Shown: positions 38,906 through 52,700 of the stretch, one piece after another | Layout: each line of letters begins with the position of its first letter | Position numbering within the stretch: position 1 is the stretch's first letter | DNA from: Mactromeris polynyma | Taxonomy: Eukaryota > Mollusca > Bivalvia > Venerida > Mactridae | Assembly (NCBI GenBank): GCA_032209605.1 | Contig: JASFXZ010000008.1 | Location: 496,001-560,000 of the forward strand | Reading direction: 5' to 3' | DNA length: 64,000 nucleotides | Notes under the pieces: generated by a model | Databases searched by the model: none | What the model was told of the DNA's origin: nothing | The model's input: only the letters and a program-made list of their open reading frames with translations | Translations under genes and position numbers: made by a program

Positions 38906-40782
38906 TCGTGTAAGAATGTATACCTTGTTCTAAAAGTGCCATTATATTTATTCAACGGAATTAACCTGTCAGCAATATAATGCAATCGCTTGACGTTTCT
39001 TCAACAATCACATCTTTAAAAAGTATACTTACTACATTAATTCATATTTGTACTGAATAAATCAGAAAGTAAATAACGGTAACATAGAATCGATCGGACC
39101 ACCTACGGGGATCAGATATTCATACACTAACTGGCATCTTGGCACGGAGAATTGTTTACAATATCCGAGCAGGATAAAAGTGTGTACCAGAATTGTCAGT
39201 GAACGGACGCTTTCAGCGGACTAATTGTTAACAGACAAATTTGATAAACTATTTGTCCAGTCTTGAAGAAATACAATGTTACGCTTCACTTGAGTTTATT
39301 GGAACAACTTAATACCACTTGGCCTTTGTCGTATTTTGAACAAAGCGGTGATTTGTGCTGAATTCATGACAATACCTTCCTTTATTGCTTGACTATGCAG
39401 CTATGTTAGATGTGTTATTTTTATAACTGTTCTACTTATCTTGATAACAACCTTTATCTGTAACAGCTATGGACATTTTGAATGAAATTTCGCCGCCATT
39501 TTGATTATACTCGTAGATCATATAATTATGATTTTGCTCTCTTATTTAACCTTAGATTATGACATAGTTGTTTTATCGTATTGATTGGGAATGTATAACT
39601 ACGTTAATCACAAAACACATTGAAATTGCTCTTTCTACTGTAGAGAACAATCTCTGAAGGCAGTTATGAGATATCAAAATTAATGTGATCAATCAACTAA
39701 AATAAACATAATCAAATAGCTGACGTTATCTCACTCCGCAACAAATTAAATCACAAGTGATTGCACAAGATTGAACAAGCTATTCAGAACATGCAATTTT
39801 CAGGAGGATTGGAACGAATAAATTGTTTGACATTTTGAATTTATTAAACACTTAATTAATGCAAAATCCATGTTATGTTGAATTGACTTTTTTTTATATT
39901 TTCTGATTTTTTTCACGTGCGTTTTGGAATTATTATTTCATTTCCGCGCATGTAATCTCGCTTAAAATAAACCAAAAGCGACAGTTCGTTTTATTGATAA
40001 CTTTCAAACTTAATTTTCTATCTTTAAAAAATGTCATATTGATGCGTTTTAAACAAAATAACAATTACCATAATAACAGATCTTTCTAACCACGAAATGC
40101 AAACACACGAATGTAAACAATTACAAAAAAATGCAACAATAGGAAGCAAAACTAACTCTTTTCAATATTGTACAAATGTATTTGTTGGCCTGCACTATAA
40201 TTCCAAAATGATTCCGAATAAATATCAAAATTTAGAAGTAAACATGCCAATCATTGCGCAAAAAAACCGATTCATATGAGAATTTATTGTATTTTTAAAC
40301 TAGGCATACATTCTGTATAAAAGGAAATAAATGTTTACGGAAAATTGAGCATTACCGACATCAGAATTCGTAATATTTTGTATGAATAAAGTATTTTTTC
40401 TTAAAATTTAAATATTAAATTGTTCAGTGAAGCAAACAGTAATCGTATTGCACATCGTAGATAACCGTTGAATCACGACCTGTGATACAGACAGAGCGTT
40501 CTCTACCTTCTAAGATAACTATCTCACATCATGATGCTAGGCATTTTGCATGTCGACTTTTATAGCTTCTTTCGCCATTATTTATTTGTGTTTGCTTGTA
40601 ACAATTACCCGAGTGTATCGTCTCTAATCAGTTTGTGAATAATATAAAACAAGAAATATCTTGAAAATAGATGGTCGCAATTTAAAGGTTAAGATTTGTT
40701 GTGGAACATGAAAACAATGCCGATATGTTACGATTGCTGGTCTCTCCAGATCCAAAATGTATTTCGGTAAATTTACCAGACG
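38906..40782. other. Gene-free stretch
   Basis: AT-rich sequence with short open frames only. I see nothing that can be supported. Confidence 0.45.
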
Positions 40783-41104
40783 GTTAACCGGTTAACAGAA
40801 CATGCCACTCGGTTCGTGTTTCGTATTTTGCCGTGTATATTTTAACCATGACACCGTTAAACTAGACCTATATTCTGACGTTATTACTAGTTCGGATAGT
40901 GTTTTATTTCTGAAAAATACTAACCATGAACCATAAAAAGGAATATCAATAATTTCAATTATTTTTAATAAAACATCATTTATTAATTCGAAATACAGAT
41001 TTTTTTCCAAAATGAAATGTTTTCATAAAAAATAAACGATTAACCGGTAAGTGATTTTACTAACCGATAACCGCATGTTAACCGGTTAATCGTTTACATA
41101 CCTA
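40783..41104 (-). mobile_element. hAT-like element, internally deleted second copy
   Basis: On the minus strand it starts TAGGTATGTAAACGATTAAC, continues with AACCGGTTAA palindromes, and matches both ends of the 721-bp element at 25555. About 400 bp of the middle is missing. The far end (GTTAACCGGTTAACCGTCTG) lacks a clear terminal repeat and no target-site duplication is visible. It is therefore an older copy with one damaged end. Confidence 0.8.
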
Positions 41105-43430
41105 GCTTATATTGATTTCGATTATGAAGCCGTGGTTAACTATGTAGTTTTGCACAGTTTAATACGGTTAGAATATAATGAAATGATAGCAATATCTACT
41201 TAGAAAAGGGGCTAAACTTGGATGTGGTATGAGAAAAGGTTTTACATTTAGTGACTACATGATAAAAATAATTTCAAGCATCGTAACTATTGATGCATAC
41301 ATTAGCGGTGATTTGACGTCCCCAACTTTTCAGTACAAATTCGTCAAAGGTAATTTCTCTTGCTAATATCGATATTAAGGTATTTTTGATATCGCGATTG
41401 TTTTCCATTATACCGATGTTAAGAGATGTATATTTCACGACTGTTGTAATAAATGTCTCTCATTAAGAGTAATTCATAATGTAATGACAACAATTTCAAA
41501 TCAACCATACGCAACGTTTATCGATCACTGCGTTTTTCGGATTTTATTTTCAAATAATCAATTACTTAATGAAGGCACTCAGAATGCATTGATGAATCTT
41601 TGTGGTTTGTTTGCAAGGAAATGTGTGTGTCTACAGAGTGTTTTGATTTATTTACTAGCACTCCCAATGATATCGCTGTTTCAGCTAGTCACTGTATGCA
41701 AAAAATAAAGATTTCTAAACCGAGCAAGAATGGGCAAAGCTTTTTAAGTGACTTATATTAAAGCCTGCATGGCTTATTAAACTCGTCAGTAGATATATCT
41801 TGTCCAAGTTTGTCTAAATAACCTGTTGAAAGTATATGTAAATGAGGTATTGAACATATATGAAAACCGTCAGTGGTGCATTTAAAACTTCCGTTAAATT
41901 GTTCAGTTTAAACTGCGGGATGTGCGCCGGGATTGATATCTGAATAAATATCGTATTTGTCAAGTTGCTCAATATTCAGTTGGGAGACGTTTAAATGAAA
42001 TCGCGCGAGACTAATTTTCATTTCAATATATGTTTTATTAACATACCGTTCCTTCCTTTCAACATCCAATTTAATCATGGTGTGTATTGTATTCATAAAA
42101 ATGTTGGTTTCTTAGGCACAAAGATGTAGGAGAAACATACATATAAAACAATGACCCTTTTCCATAGCCTGTTTTTATATGAAGTTTATTTCCATACTTT
42201 TTGTGTACGTCTGTAATTCAATCTTTTAACCCGTTTGTATAGAAGCGAAATAGTTTGTAAGTATTTCAGCGTCATTTCAAAAACAGGACGTTATTTTCTT
42301 GACCTTCAAACGTACATGTAACATGAAATTTCACAATTTTGTAAAATGTTTCGAATTTGAAAAATAAGATTCGATCATTGTGTTCAAATCTTCGACCGGG
42401 TTGACATTTAATGGAAAAAACAACATTATTGGAATTAGCAGATCAAGTGTCAATTAATTCGGTTTTAAGCTATAGGGTGAATAAGTGCGGATATAACAAT
42501 GAATCATTCTGTTAGCTTTTAAATAATCTTAGAACAATCACGGTGTGTTTATACAAAACCGATGAATTGGACAAGAATTTTACTATTTGTGACTGAAGAA
42601 AACAAGTTTATAAACAAAGTTTTTATATAGAGGTAATTGACATGTCAAAAGCTCAACTGAAGATAATGTAAACGATTGAATTTTAAGGCAATAAAGATGT
42701 GCTGAAGTTTATTTAAGAGAATATGCCGACAAAGACTGAATGTCAGACAGTAACTTTATATAAACAATACATGTGATAGGACTGTATCAAGTAATTGGCA
42801 CTTTATATTGCCTTGTACTGATTGGTGTGTTCATCTAAGAACAAACGAACAATTGTGTATCACGCAAAAATACTGATAGGAAATATACTAATGCTTGGTT
42901 ATAATGGTTTACTGATTAAGTAACAATAACATGTCGATAACTTCATTGGCAGTGGCCGATAAGCTACGCATTATTTCATAAAAATCCTATTGTGTTTCCA
43001 TCATAATTGTCAGTTCCAATCGTACGATACATTCCATATTCCTGATATAATGCATAACATTTTCTTAGAAAAAAATCAAAGCAGTTATACATTTCTCCTA
43101 ATGATGTCAATTACTGAATGTTCATCTGTGTGTTTTATTGCCTGAAGTTTGATGAAAATAAATCAACCCGTGTTAGTAAATGAACACATCTGTTTTCGGT
43201 AACAATAAAACATAAAACACCAATTATCCCAACAAGTGATAAATGTTTCATCTAATTTGTTTATAGTAATAGTTCGGTATATGACCCAAAGATTCAGATT
43301 TGAAGAAAAAATAACCAACAGAAATAAATTGGAGAAAATTTGAATTTCTTTCTCAATTGCCTATAAAGAACGTCCATCGAAAGGAGGAAAATTATTCAAT
43401 ACTGCGGTTCAGTGGATATGCGTTGATGTA
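41105..43430. other. Gene-free stretch upstream of the receptor gene
   Basis: AT-rich with no supported coding sequence. It probably contains the distal regulatory region of the receptor gene, but no individual site can be named. Confidence 0.4.
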
Positions 43431-43439
43431 CAATTTTAA

Positions 43440-43446
43440 TATAAAG
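43440..43446 (+). promoter_or_regulatory. Possible TATA box of the receptor gene
   Basis: TATAAAG lies 109 bp before the start codon, which would give a 5' untranslated region of roughly 80 bases. The region is AT-rich and an upstream non-coding exon cannot be excluded. Confidence 0.25.
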
Positions 43447-43499
43447 TTTGCCGTTTTTATTTTATTGACCGATTTCTACATAAAAACATTAACAATAAG

Positions 43500-43564
43500 A
43501 TGAAGCACAGACGTGCGAGTTGAATATTTGAATTTAACCTATGATAAAATGGGCAAATCTGTGA
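43500..43564 (+). promoter_or_regulatory. Two short upstream open frames before the receptor start
   Basis: ATG at 43500 opens a seven-codon frame ending TGA at 43521-43523. ATG at 43541 opens another seven-codon frame that ends TGA at 43562-43564, past the main start codon at 43549 and out of frame with it. The main ATG has a strong context (AAA before, G after), while the 43541 ATG is weak. If both lie in the mature leader they could lower receptor translation. Confidence 0.5.
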
Positions 43565-43764
43565 CTCCGGGTCGTAAAGTTATATTATTGGTGTTAATTT
43601 ATGTGTCTTCAGTGCTCTCAAGTGCGTTATTACCAGATGAACAAGCCTTAATGCTCAAATTGTTTAATGACCAACACTATGACAACAGTGTACGGCCTGT
43701 GTTCAATTCTTCACTGAATGTGGAAGTCCAGTTTGGATTTACGCTCATACAGATAATGGACATG
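43549..43764 (+). CDS. nAChR-type subunit exon 1
   Basis: 216 nt, residues 1-72. The start ATG has strong context. The signal peptide has a basic start and a hydrophobic core ([15 protein letters not shown]). The first helix and strand of the ligand-binding domain follow, with the [10 protein letters not shown] and FTLIQIMDM stretches typical of the family. The donor GTGAGT is at 43765 and the phase is 0. Confidence 0.96.
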
Positions 43765-46700
43765 GTGAGTAGCTTACAGACTAGTGGACACAATTTGGTG
43801 ATAGGTTTTTCTTCGTTTAGTATGCAAAGTGCGCAGTAAGCATATGTGTAGGAAAACCTCCATAACACAAATAACATTCAAACAGAATTTTCGGCCTAAC
43901 GTTGGGGTTAATAAAACCCGTCTACTTTGTTAATGAGTCTTCTTTAATTTGTATAAATTGTTTCGGAAACAAGTATACATTGGTCTTTACATTAACAGGA
44001 AATGCATATTTTATCAATACTTCAGCGCTTCGGATTAACTACGATTGCATATTTTGGGAAGCAATTTTGCTTAGTAAAGTATAATAATTCAGCAATGAAA
44101 AGATTAGGCAATGTCCGATATCTTTTTTCGATTTGTCAAGTGATATTTAATTTACGAATTAGAGCTTTCGTGATAATATTACCCGCATTTCTTGATTGTT
44201 TCTCATTTCAGTCGCATACATTTTATGTTCTTTTTCAGGACGAGAAAAACCAGTTGCTGGTTCTCAACGCTTGGCTAGAAATGGTAAGATTGTCTTTCCG
44301 TCCGTTTATAGTATTCAGTAAAAATTCCACTACACAAAAATCTCAAAATGCGCCGTTACATTCAATCAATACCCACACATGACCTTAAAAGTCTCATGGA
44401 TAAACTCATCTTATTTCAAGCATTATTTTTATTAAGCAAGTTTATAATATCACTTAAAAATGAATAAGTCCGTGATATTGAGTGTTGTAGTACAATCAGT
44501 ATACTTTTATTTACCTTATGGCACGAGGAATAGTTCGATATTGTGAACAAATCAGATGGTTCTTCATCATTGCGTGTCATATGAATGTGTTTGTCATTCA
44601 CTTTCTCTATGCAGTCCTTTTTTTGTTCCTAATTATTTCTTTATCATGTCTTAACCTATCGATGTTTTGAGGAAGCCCTGGTTTGTGAACGTGCCTGTGT
44701 TTAAGCTCAACTTCTCACATACACGTATTATGTATGTGGTGTTCCCTGTAGCTACTTATTCTCTCTCTTTTATTTCTCTGTATTTCTCTGACGTTGCAAT
44801 GGATGTTACACATAAAATGAGTTATACATGCCGTAGTCGACACTGCGTGCACCTTAAATAATTATGCAAACAACTGATGGAATACGTACACTGGGACCTC
44901 TTTAAACCGGACGAGCTCGGGACCAGACAAGATGTCCGATTTAAAGAGGTTTCCGGACTAAACGGGGACGGTTGGATCTATATGTTGTTGAGTACTGTAT
45001 TGATTTGTAAAATCATAAAAACGAATAAAACTATTCAATCTGAATGTGAAAATCTGACTCAAAAATACATTAATAATTCAATTAATTTCAATATCTACAT
45101 TGCAGAATAAATTGATCATTTAAGTAATCTATATTCAACCACCTTGATGAGTTGAACTTAATCATGAAATGACGTTGGCGTTTTGCGGTAGGTGTAGACA
45201 TTGTTAGTTGTTTTACATTACAAGAAAATTATCTATACGTGTTCTCTTCAAGATATGATTTCAAATAATGTATAATGATAATGTGCTGATGAGTTAAGAT
45301 TGTTGTAGTTTAATGTATTGTTGACATTTGAATTGTTATGAACGAAATGTCTGTTGTACATGTTGGTGCTCGTTTGTATTTCTTTAATTCATTTTAATGT
45401 GAAGTATGTGGAATAAATTCAGCACCTAAATGACGTAGGAATATAAGTATCTTTGGTAAACTTTGTTAAATGCAAATTCGTTTTCAATTTAAAGTCTATA
45501 AAATGTGTTATACAATCAGTCTAAACAATAACATTCCTTCGCCCGTCCGTTCGCTTAAGATATGCGTTACTATCTCCTTAAGAAGTTTCCCTAAACCAAT
45601 TAATGCACATTACATCCTTGGCTTTCCGGAATCAATTTTACCGAACTTTGATTATATTTGTTCATGTTTGCGCCTGTTCAATGCATATAATTTCCTGAAA
45701 GAAAATCTCATTGAGAAGTTATTTACGTTGTGGTTTGCTACGGGCGTAAACATATTAAATGGATAACTTGTATAAAATGTTCATCGATTTAGAACTCTTA
45801 TCTTAACTGCGGCCTTGTTGAAATCAAAGCTATGGTCTGGCTTTTAAAGGAAGAAATTGTCCTTTATTCAGATCGAATCCTTTAACTTGATTATCGTTGA
45901 TATAGTATAACACACGGGGTATTATTACGAGTTATCTCCCTTATTATATCTCTTCTACAGTATAAGGAGTCTAACGTAGACCGCTTTATGCAGTTGAAAG
46001 CGCATTAAAGACATAACAATATACCCCTGAGATGCACCGAATTCTACACTTGAATATTTTTTTCTTTCTAACGACTCATACGTTCTTCATGTGAGTCCGT
46101 ATAGAATTAGCAAAGTTTTCCCCAGAAATGCATCAAAATACGCACATTTCAAAATTCTCGTCGATTTGCTTTTACACAAGAGGACGGCAAAAACGCATGT
46201 TGTAGTCTGATTGTTCAATGATTTTTGCCAGATAGACGATACAGTGTTCTTTTTTAAATGGCCTTCAGAATTAAAAGCGCTATGTGCTATCACGTGACAA
46301 TAATTGGATAAGACAAGCTTCCCTCTGCTTTAACCTAGGTGGCACGCAAGTCTCTGTACAGTAGAACTATCTTCATTATAAGTTTACCAATATTTCACAA
46401 TATATTTTGTCACAATACTGCTTCAATTGAAAACGATATTTCAGTTATTTATTTGTTTTATGTATATAATACGGCTATGTTTGCAAGCCAAAATCACGAT
46501 TAACTTTTATAAGAATTATTTGTTAAAACCGATATGAGAATATTTAGTAATGAGCAGTCTGCTGATGTCCGTTATTTGAAAAAGATGAGCATACACATAG
46601 GACTGTGGGCTGATGTCTCATAACGTTTAGAATAATCTATGTATACATACATGTGCAGACATATATATTTATAAGGGATACTACAGAAAGTTAACTTCTG

Positions 46701-49700
46701 TCCAGTGTGGTGTAGGTCTTCTCATTGTAAGTTACAGCGTCGGCCTCAGACATAGAGACGTCAGCTGAAAATATTTAAATATAAATATTCATTATCCCCT
46801 TCCAAAAGAAATGCCCTAATCACAGACATTACGTCTCTACTGTACTTCTATATATTTATTGATATTATCAAATGATGATAATTTGGATATACGATATTAA
46901 CGTTCCATTGTTTGCTTATAATGTACAAATTGAACCAACCATGCAAATCTATCATTTACTGGAACAGTTTGCAGATCAATCTAAGAAAAGTCTTGAACAT
47001 CTCCCTGATTATGATTCTAATGGATTAAAGCATGCTTTACGAGAAACTACAAATGCACTGTATATCCTTAATGGGGCGAGAAACATTGATGTTATGACAC
47101 TTTTTTTCAAATGTAACAATTTAGATCATAACCCCATGCATTAAGTGGCATATTATATTATCAGATTGGAACTTAGTACAACTAAATGAAAATGTCACGC
47201 AATACCTTGCTTTCAAAATCTTGGAAAGCGTTCTTACTTGGCATTAGATTGTCTATCCGTAAATCGAGCGCACACATTTGCATATGCTAATAAAGAATTG
47301 AGTGAACTGCTTCAGTTGCCTCAACAATGAGTGCAAAATGTCGAAATTTCCATTGAAAAAAATATTTATGTGTGTCAAGATACAATTCCATTGATACAGT
47401 ACCATAAATAAATATTTATGTTATAGGTGTGCATACTATAATTATGCAATTATAGTTACAGTTTAAAGCATCAACCAAGTGCAAAAGGGAACATATGTAT
47501 CTCTTTAAGTACCCACCTCCTATACATGGTTTACATTAAGTCAGACTTTGGAAACTTCCGTCAATCTCCGACAGTCGCGTTATATTCCGCGACATTTCGC
47601 CAGATTCCGCTTATCTTCGTCTATTCTTCTGTTACATTCCGTCAATTATCGACAAGTTCCAGTACTGCCAGTAGTATCCGGCAAAACCCGGCAGATTCGG
47701 ACAATCTCGGCAAGTTCCATCAATTTATAGTGGCTGATATCAATTTACGGCATAAGTCGATAAAGTCCGCCAATCTTCGGTTGCTACCGTTAGTCTCCAC
47801 AGTGTTCCGTCTATGATTATCTCCGACAAGTATTTAAAAGTTCTGTCAGGACTATATGCTAATTGCATTACCATGGGTGGTAAGCCGTCAATAGAAGCGT
47901 ATTGAATGTATATGGCAAATTGTATTACAACATAAATTAAAATATGGCTGTAATTATGTTAATTTACCAATAAAGTTTTCCCACGTATTATACAAGACAA
48001 TGGACTGTATTAAATACCCAGATCAGACTCATGTTCCGTGGCATGTAGTATGAAGCCCTACGCTTGCAGATTATCAAGCTAAATTTGTAAAATGGACAAG
48101 AATAGACTCTTTCTGTCCTGCTACTTGCTTCAGATCCGACAACAAAGTTCTACATACTTTTGTCATCTACGACATTGATCTCATGACCTCGATGTACAAG
48201 CTCGCGATCACGTGACTACCCGGACTTTTTTCTGAGCACGAACGCGGAATAAATGAAAGTTACCTATTATATCCTTTCGAGCATATTGTGATTTAAAAAC
48301 AAAACAACAACGTTCATGCCTATGATTCAGAAAAGTTACTGCGCTCACATTTTTCCTTCAGGAATTTATTTTGCTTACTTTGCTGACGTCAGCAAATGCA
48401 GTTGGTTGTTGTCCAGACCAATTTCTGAAAACTATATAATGCAACATAACGTAATTGTGCCAGCATTTAATCGTCTCGTCGATCTAATACTTTCCCTATG
48501 TTTTCAGCTGCAGAAATTTGTTTATGTAACCCGTTTTCGCAATTGGTTGTTATTCATCATAGAACCGTCTCCTAAACGTATATAATATTTGGTATTAGGC
48601 ATTTAATCCGGGTTAATATGTTATTCTGCTAGTTTATTTAGTCTCTCAGTTCTTCTTTCATCTTGATATTTTGATGTCTACATCCGATTTGTCTGTTAAA
48701 TATTCTATTTTCGAAGTGAAACATATGTTGCAATGTTATTTTTATGAACAGCGGTAAAAGTAAATAATTGTTGTCGAAATATTAGTGTTTTATTAATGTA
48801 TTATGTTCAGTATAATATGTAGTATAACAAGGGTGCGCATTAAATATCATATTCTTGCACTTGATCTCTTCAAATATTATATACCGTTTTTTGCAAATAT
48901 GTTACACCAAATATTTTTTTGGAAAATCAGAATGTTCTATTTGATGGAGATATTACCGTTGTCCTAAAAATTGGTAAAATATCTAAAAAGTATGCAAATT
49001 ATGCGTTCTTAGAGGTCTAGAAATGTCAGATTGTCAATCACAACGTTACCGATTCTATCTCAAACGATATTTTTAATGTACATGCATACACTGAATATAA
49101 AATAATGTCATTGATTATGTAAATGTGTTATATATGCATAACTTGTTGGAGATACGGTTTGTTCGAACGGACTGTCCGCAATGCTGATTTAGTTATAGAC
49201 AAACTCTCCACAGCAAAAACCCTTTAGGGAGGGGCAATTCGACTTTATTTTGTTTAAAGGTTGTTGATTCAGAGACTTTAAATTAATTGTAAATTAAAAT
49301 TGATGATGGTTGAGGAATGGTCGTTGTTCAAGAGATGGCCACTGTGGGAAGCCTGCACTTTATACAAACATCTTGGTTTTGTTTGATATGTTAGTGTGAT
49401 GTTTGGTCATTGCTTAAATTTCTTGTTTGACATTATTAGGTTCGAAGTTTTATTTGTTATGTTGAATTTAAACGCCTTTTTCAAAACGTAGATCAGTTTT
49501 GCATTGCTGTCGGTTGACCAAATCAAATATTATATGTATTTACCACCGCTAACATGTTCCTCCATTTTCCCAACACGAAACGGAGGTGGTAGTCAAATGA
49601 CTTTGTATGTTTTCTTGTATTACAATGACAATATGTGTAATTTGAATATCACAGCCACTTTCTTATTATTACTTTATATTATGTAATTACAACATGATAT

Positions 49701-52700
49701 GCAACATTTGAATATCACAATCATTTTCTAATTATAACCTAATATGTTTGATTATTACCTAATACTGTAAAATTTTAATATCACAGTCACTTTCTAATTA
49801 TTATCCTAATGATATGTTTACCTAATGTGTATAAATTTATTATCACAGTCACTCTCTAACTATTGCCCTTACTTGATCAAGACAGACGTGGCACATTCGC
49901 ATATTTTATCAACACAAATTTAGTGCAGTATTAAAGAGAGATATAATAAATCTACACGTGAAGCTACACATGGAGGTCTGTGGGAAAAGGCACTGTATTC
50001 TGTGGCGTTCCCTGTAGTAACCTATTCTCCCTTTTATATTTAATCAAAACGTCATCAAAAGATCATACCCCTCACCCATAATTCGAACTTGCGAACTTCC
50101 GATTAGTACTCGAATCATGCGCCGACTGAGCAACCAAGGCGGTCTTATACATCCGCATAATCTTATTCCTGAAGAGAAGCTGTTAGTTACTTGAACGAAT
50201 GGTATGTAAATGTTGGAACTCCCCTCCCCCAAAAGCGAAATGCCTTATACTCGGGTATAACTGAATTACTGATTTGGAAACTACGCTACAAACTCTCATC
50301 CAAGCAAAATTACATTGACTAAATTAAAGTTCAGAGAGTGATTACAATGCAATTGCCTTTATTTCTGAAACATTTATTACGGCAATATTCTATAATCCGG
50401 TGTCATGCTGATGAACATTTTCAGTTTTAAAATCAATTAAATTCTATTTTGAAACTTTAGTGTAGGATTATACAGCGATTCTTTGTACTGAACGCAATAG
50501 GCAGTGGAATTAATGAAAGAAAATGAAATTGCGCCATCTGTCCTTAGGGGATATTTCGTTTAAATTGTGTTTTCAGTATTGTGCATTCTTGTATTGATTC
50601 CTGTTATCAAGGAATCAATCTTCACTTCCTAAAAATGGAATTAATTCATGTTTGGTAATTTGTGGCATACTCATGTTACGCTCGAGATTGCAAATCTATT
50701 TAAGTAAATATGAAAAACAAAGTATCTTTTAGTCCAAGATTTGAACTGGGTAAAATAAAAGTATCGTCGCTAATTGCCTTGGAATATCTTTAACGTTAAT
50801 TAACAATTTAATGTTATTTAAAGTAAGACTGGAAATAGGTATACTGCTACGTAACACTATGTAATGACTTTATAAACACTGGCAATATTACCGCTAATTG
50901 CTCCTATCGCAAACCTTCAAATCTTTTATTATCAGCATGAACTGAATCATTACCACTACAGTTGTCAGCTTTTAAACAGTAAACAGTACTAACTTGTGGC
51001 CACAACTTACTAACTTGTGGCCACAACTTACTAACTTGTGGCCACAACTTATTAAATTGAGGCAACGACTTAGTTTAGCCAATCAAAACGGCCGTTTCAT
51101 CTTTGCCGCTTTATGGTAATAACACAGCACCCCAGATACTAAAACTCCCTACAGCAATATTCTCTCTACAGCAATAACCTCTCTACAGCAATAACCACCC
51201 TAGAGTAATGTAGGGAGGTTATTACTCTAGAGAGGTTATTGTTGTAGACAGGTTATTGCTGCAGGGAGGTTATTGCTGTAGGGAGGTTATTGTTACATTT
51301 AGTATCAGGGGTGTTATTACCAAAGCGGCAAAGGTGAAACGGCTGTTTTGATTGGCTAAACTAAGTCGTGGCCTCAATTTAATAAGTTGTGGCCACAAGT
51401 TAGTAAGTTGTGGCCACAAGTTAATAAGTTGTGGCCACAAGTTAGTAAGTTGTGGCCACAAGTTAGTAAGTTGTGGCCACAAGTTAGTAAGTTGTGGCCA
51501 CAAGTTAGTAAGTTGTGGCCTCAACTTAGTAAGTTGTGGCCTCAACTTAATAAGTTGTGGCCTCAACTTAATAAGTTGTGGCCACAAGTTAATAAGTTGT
51601 GGCCACAAGTTAAAAAGTTGTGGCCACAAGTTAGTAAGTTGTGGCCTCAACTTAATAAGTTGTGGCCACAATATAAATAAAGTGTTGCGGATGTCACCTC
51701 TGTGCCACCGTAGACATCACATTGCTTGGAATTACGTCACTTATGGAAGAGATTGTAAATCCCATATCAGCGCTCACATTATAAAGAGTTGCTTAATTCT
51801 TCGGCATGCAAGTCGACGTAACATTATAATGAGTTGGTAACTAGATAGTTGTGAATAGCTTATTAAAACGGTGGTGACTTAATTATTTCATGCAAGTCAA
51901 CGTAACATTATAATGAGTTGGTAACTAGATAGTTGTGAATAGCTTATTAAAACGGTGGTGACTTAATTATTTCATGCAAGTCAACGTAACATTATAATGA
52001 GTTGGTAACTAGATAGTTGTGAATAGCTTATTAAAACGGTGGTGACTTAATTATTTCATGCAAGTCAACATAACATTATAATGAGTTGGTAACTAGATAG
52101 TGGTGAATAGCTTATTAAAACGGTGGTGACTTAACATTATACTGATGATTTTCTAATTAGATAGTGGTGACTTAATTCTTTCATGCAAGTGTGATTCACT
52201 TTTTGCAATGCGTTTTTTTTCTAGACAAATAGTGAAATATTGAAAAGTTAAACAAAACATGTTCGAACTATTCGTAACGTAAGGTAAAAAATGAACATGT
52301 GTTTTGGATATAGACGCTTTGTGCTACAAAGTAGTGCGTTTATTTACCAGTGGGATAAGAAAATATGTCAAGTAAACTAAAGCATCAAAAACGAATATGT
52401 TGCGTTTGAAGTTTTGTTCAGGAATCATGTACCTTAAATTTTACGTACATAAATTGAATCCACTGGACAACAATGCTGACTTGGTGTCAGGTGTGGAGGA
52501 ATACAGTCGTACTACTTTCGGCAATGTTAGCAGTCAGAGCATTTATACGACAGCTTTTGCTACAGTTACTACTGCTAACGCTATGAATTGTAAACGATTG
52601 CATACATATGGTGAACATCAATGGATTACGATATTCAAGGCACACAGTTTAAAAGTCTGGGAATAATTATATATTTGAGATAAAAACAAACTTTTATTCA

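Noticed and set aside
51270..51840. Repeat proteins with seven-residue units (LWPQVSK-type and CGHKLVS-type)
   Set aside because: The unit is 21 bp, so any stop-free frame gives a heptad repeat. Both strands do so, and there is no start context or splice evidence.
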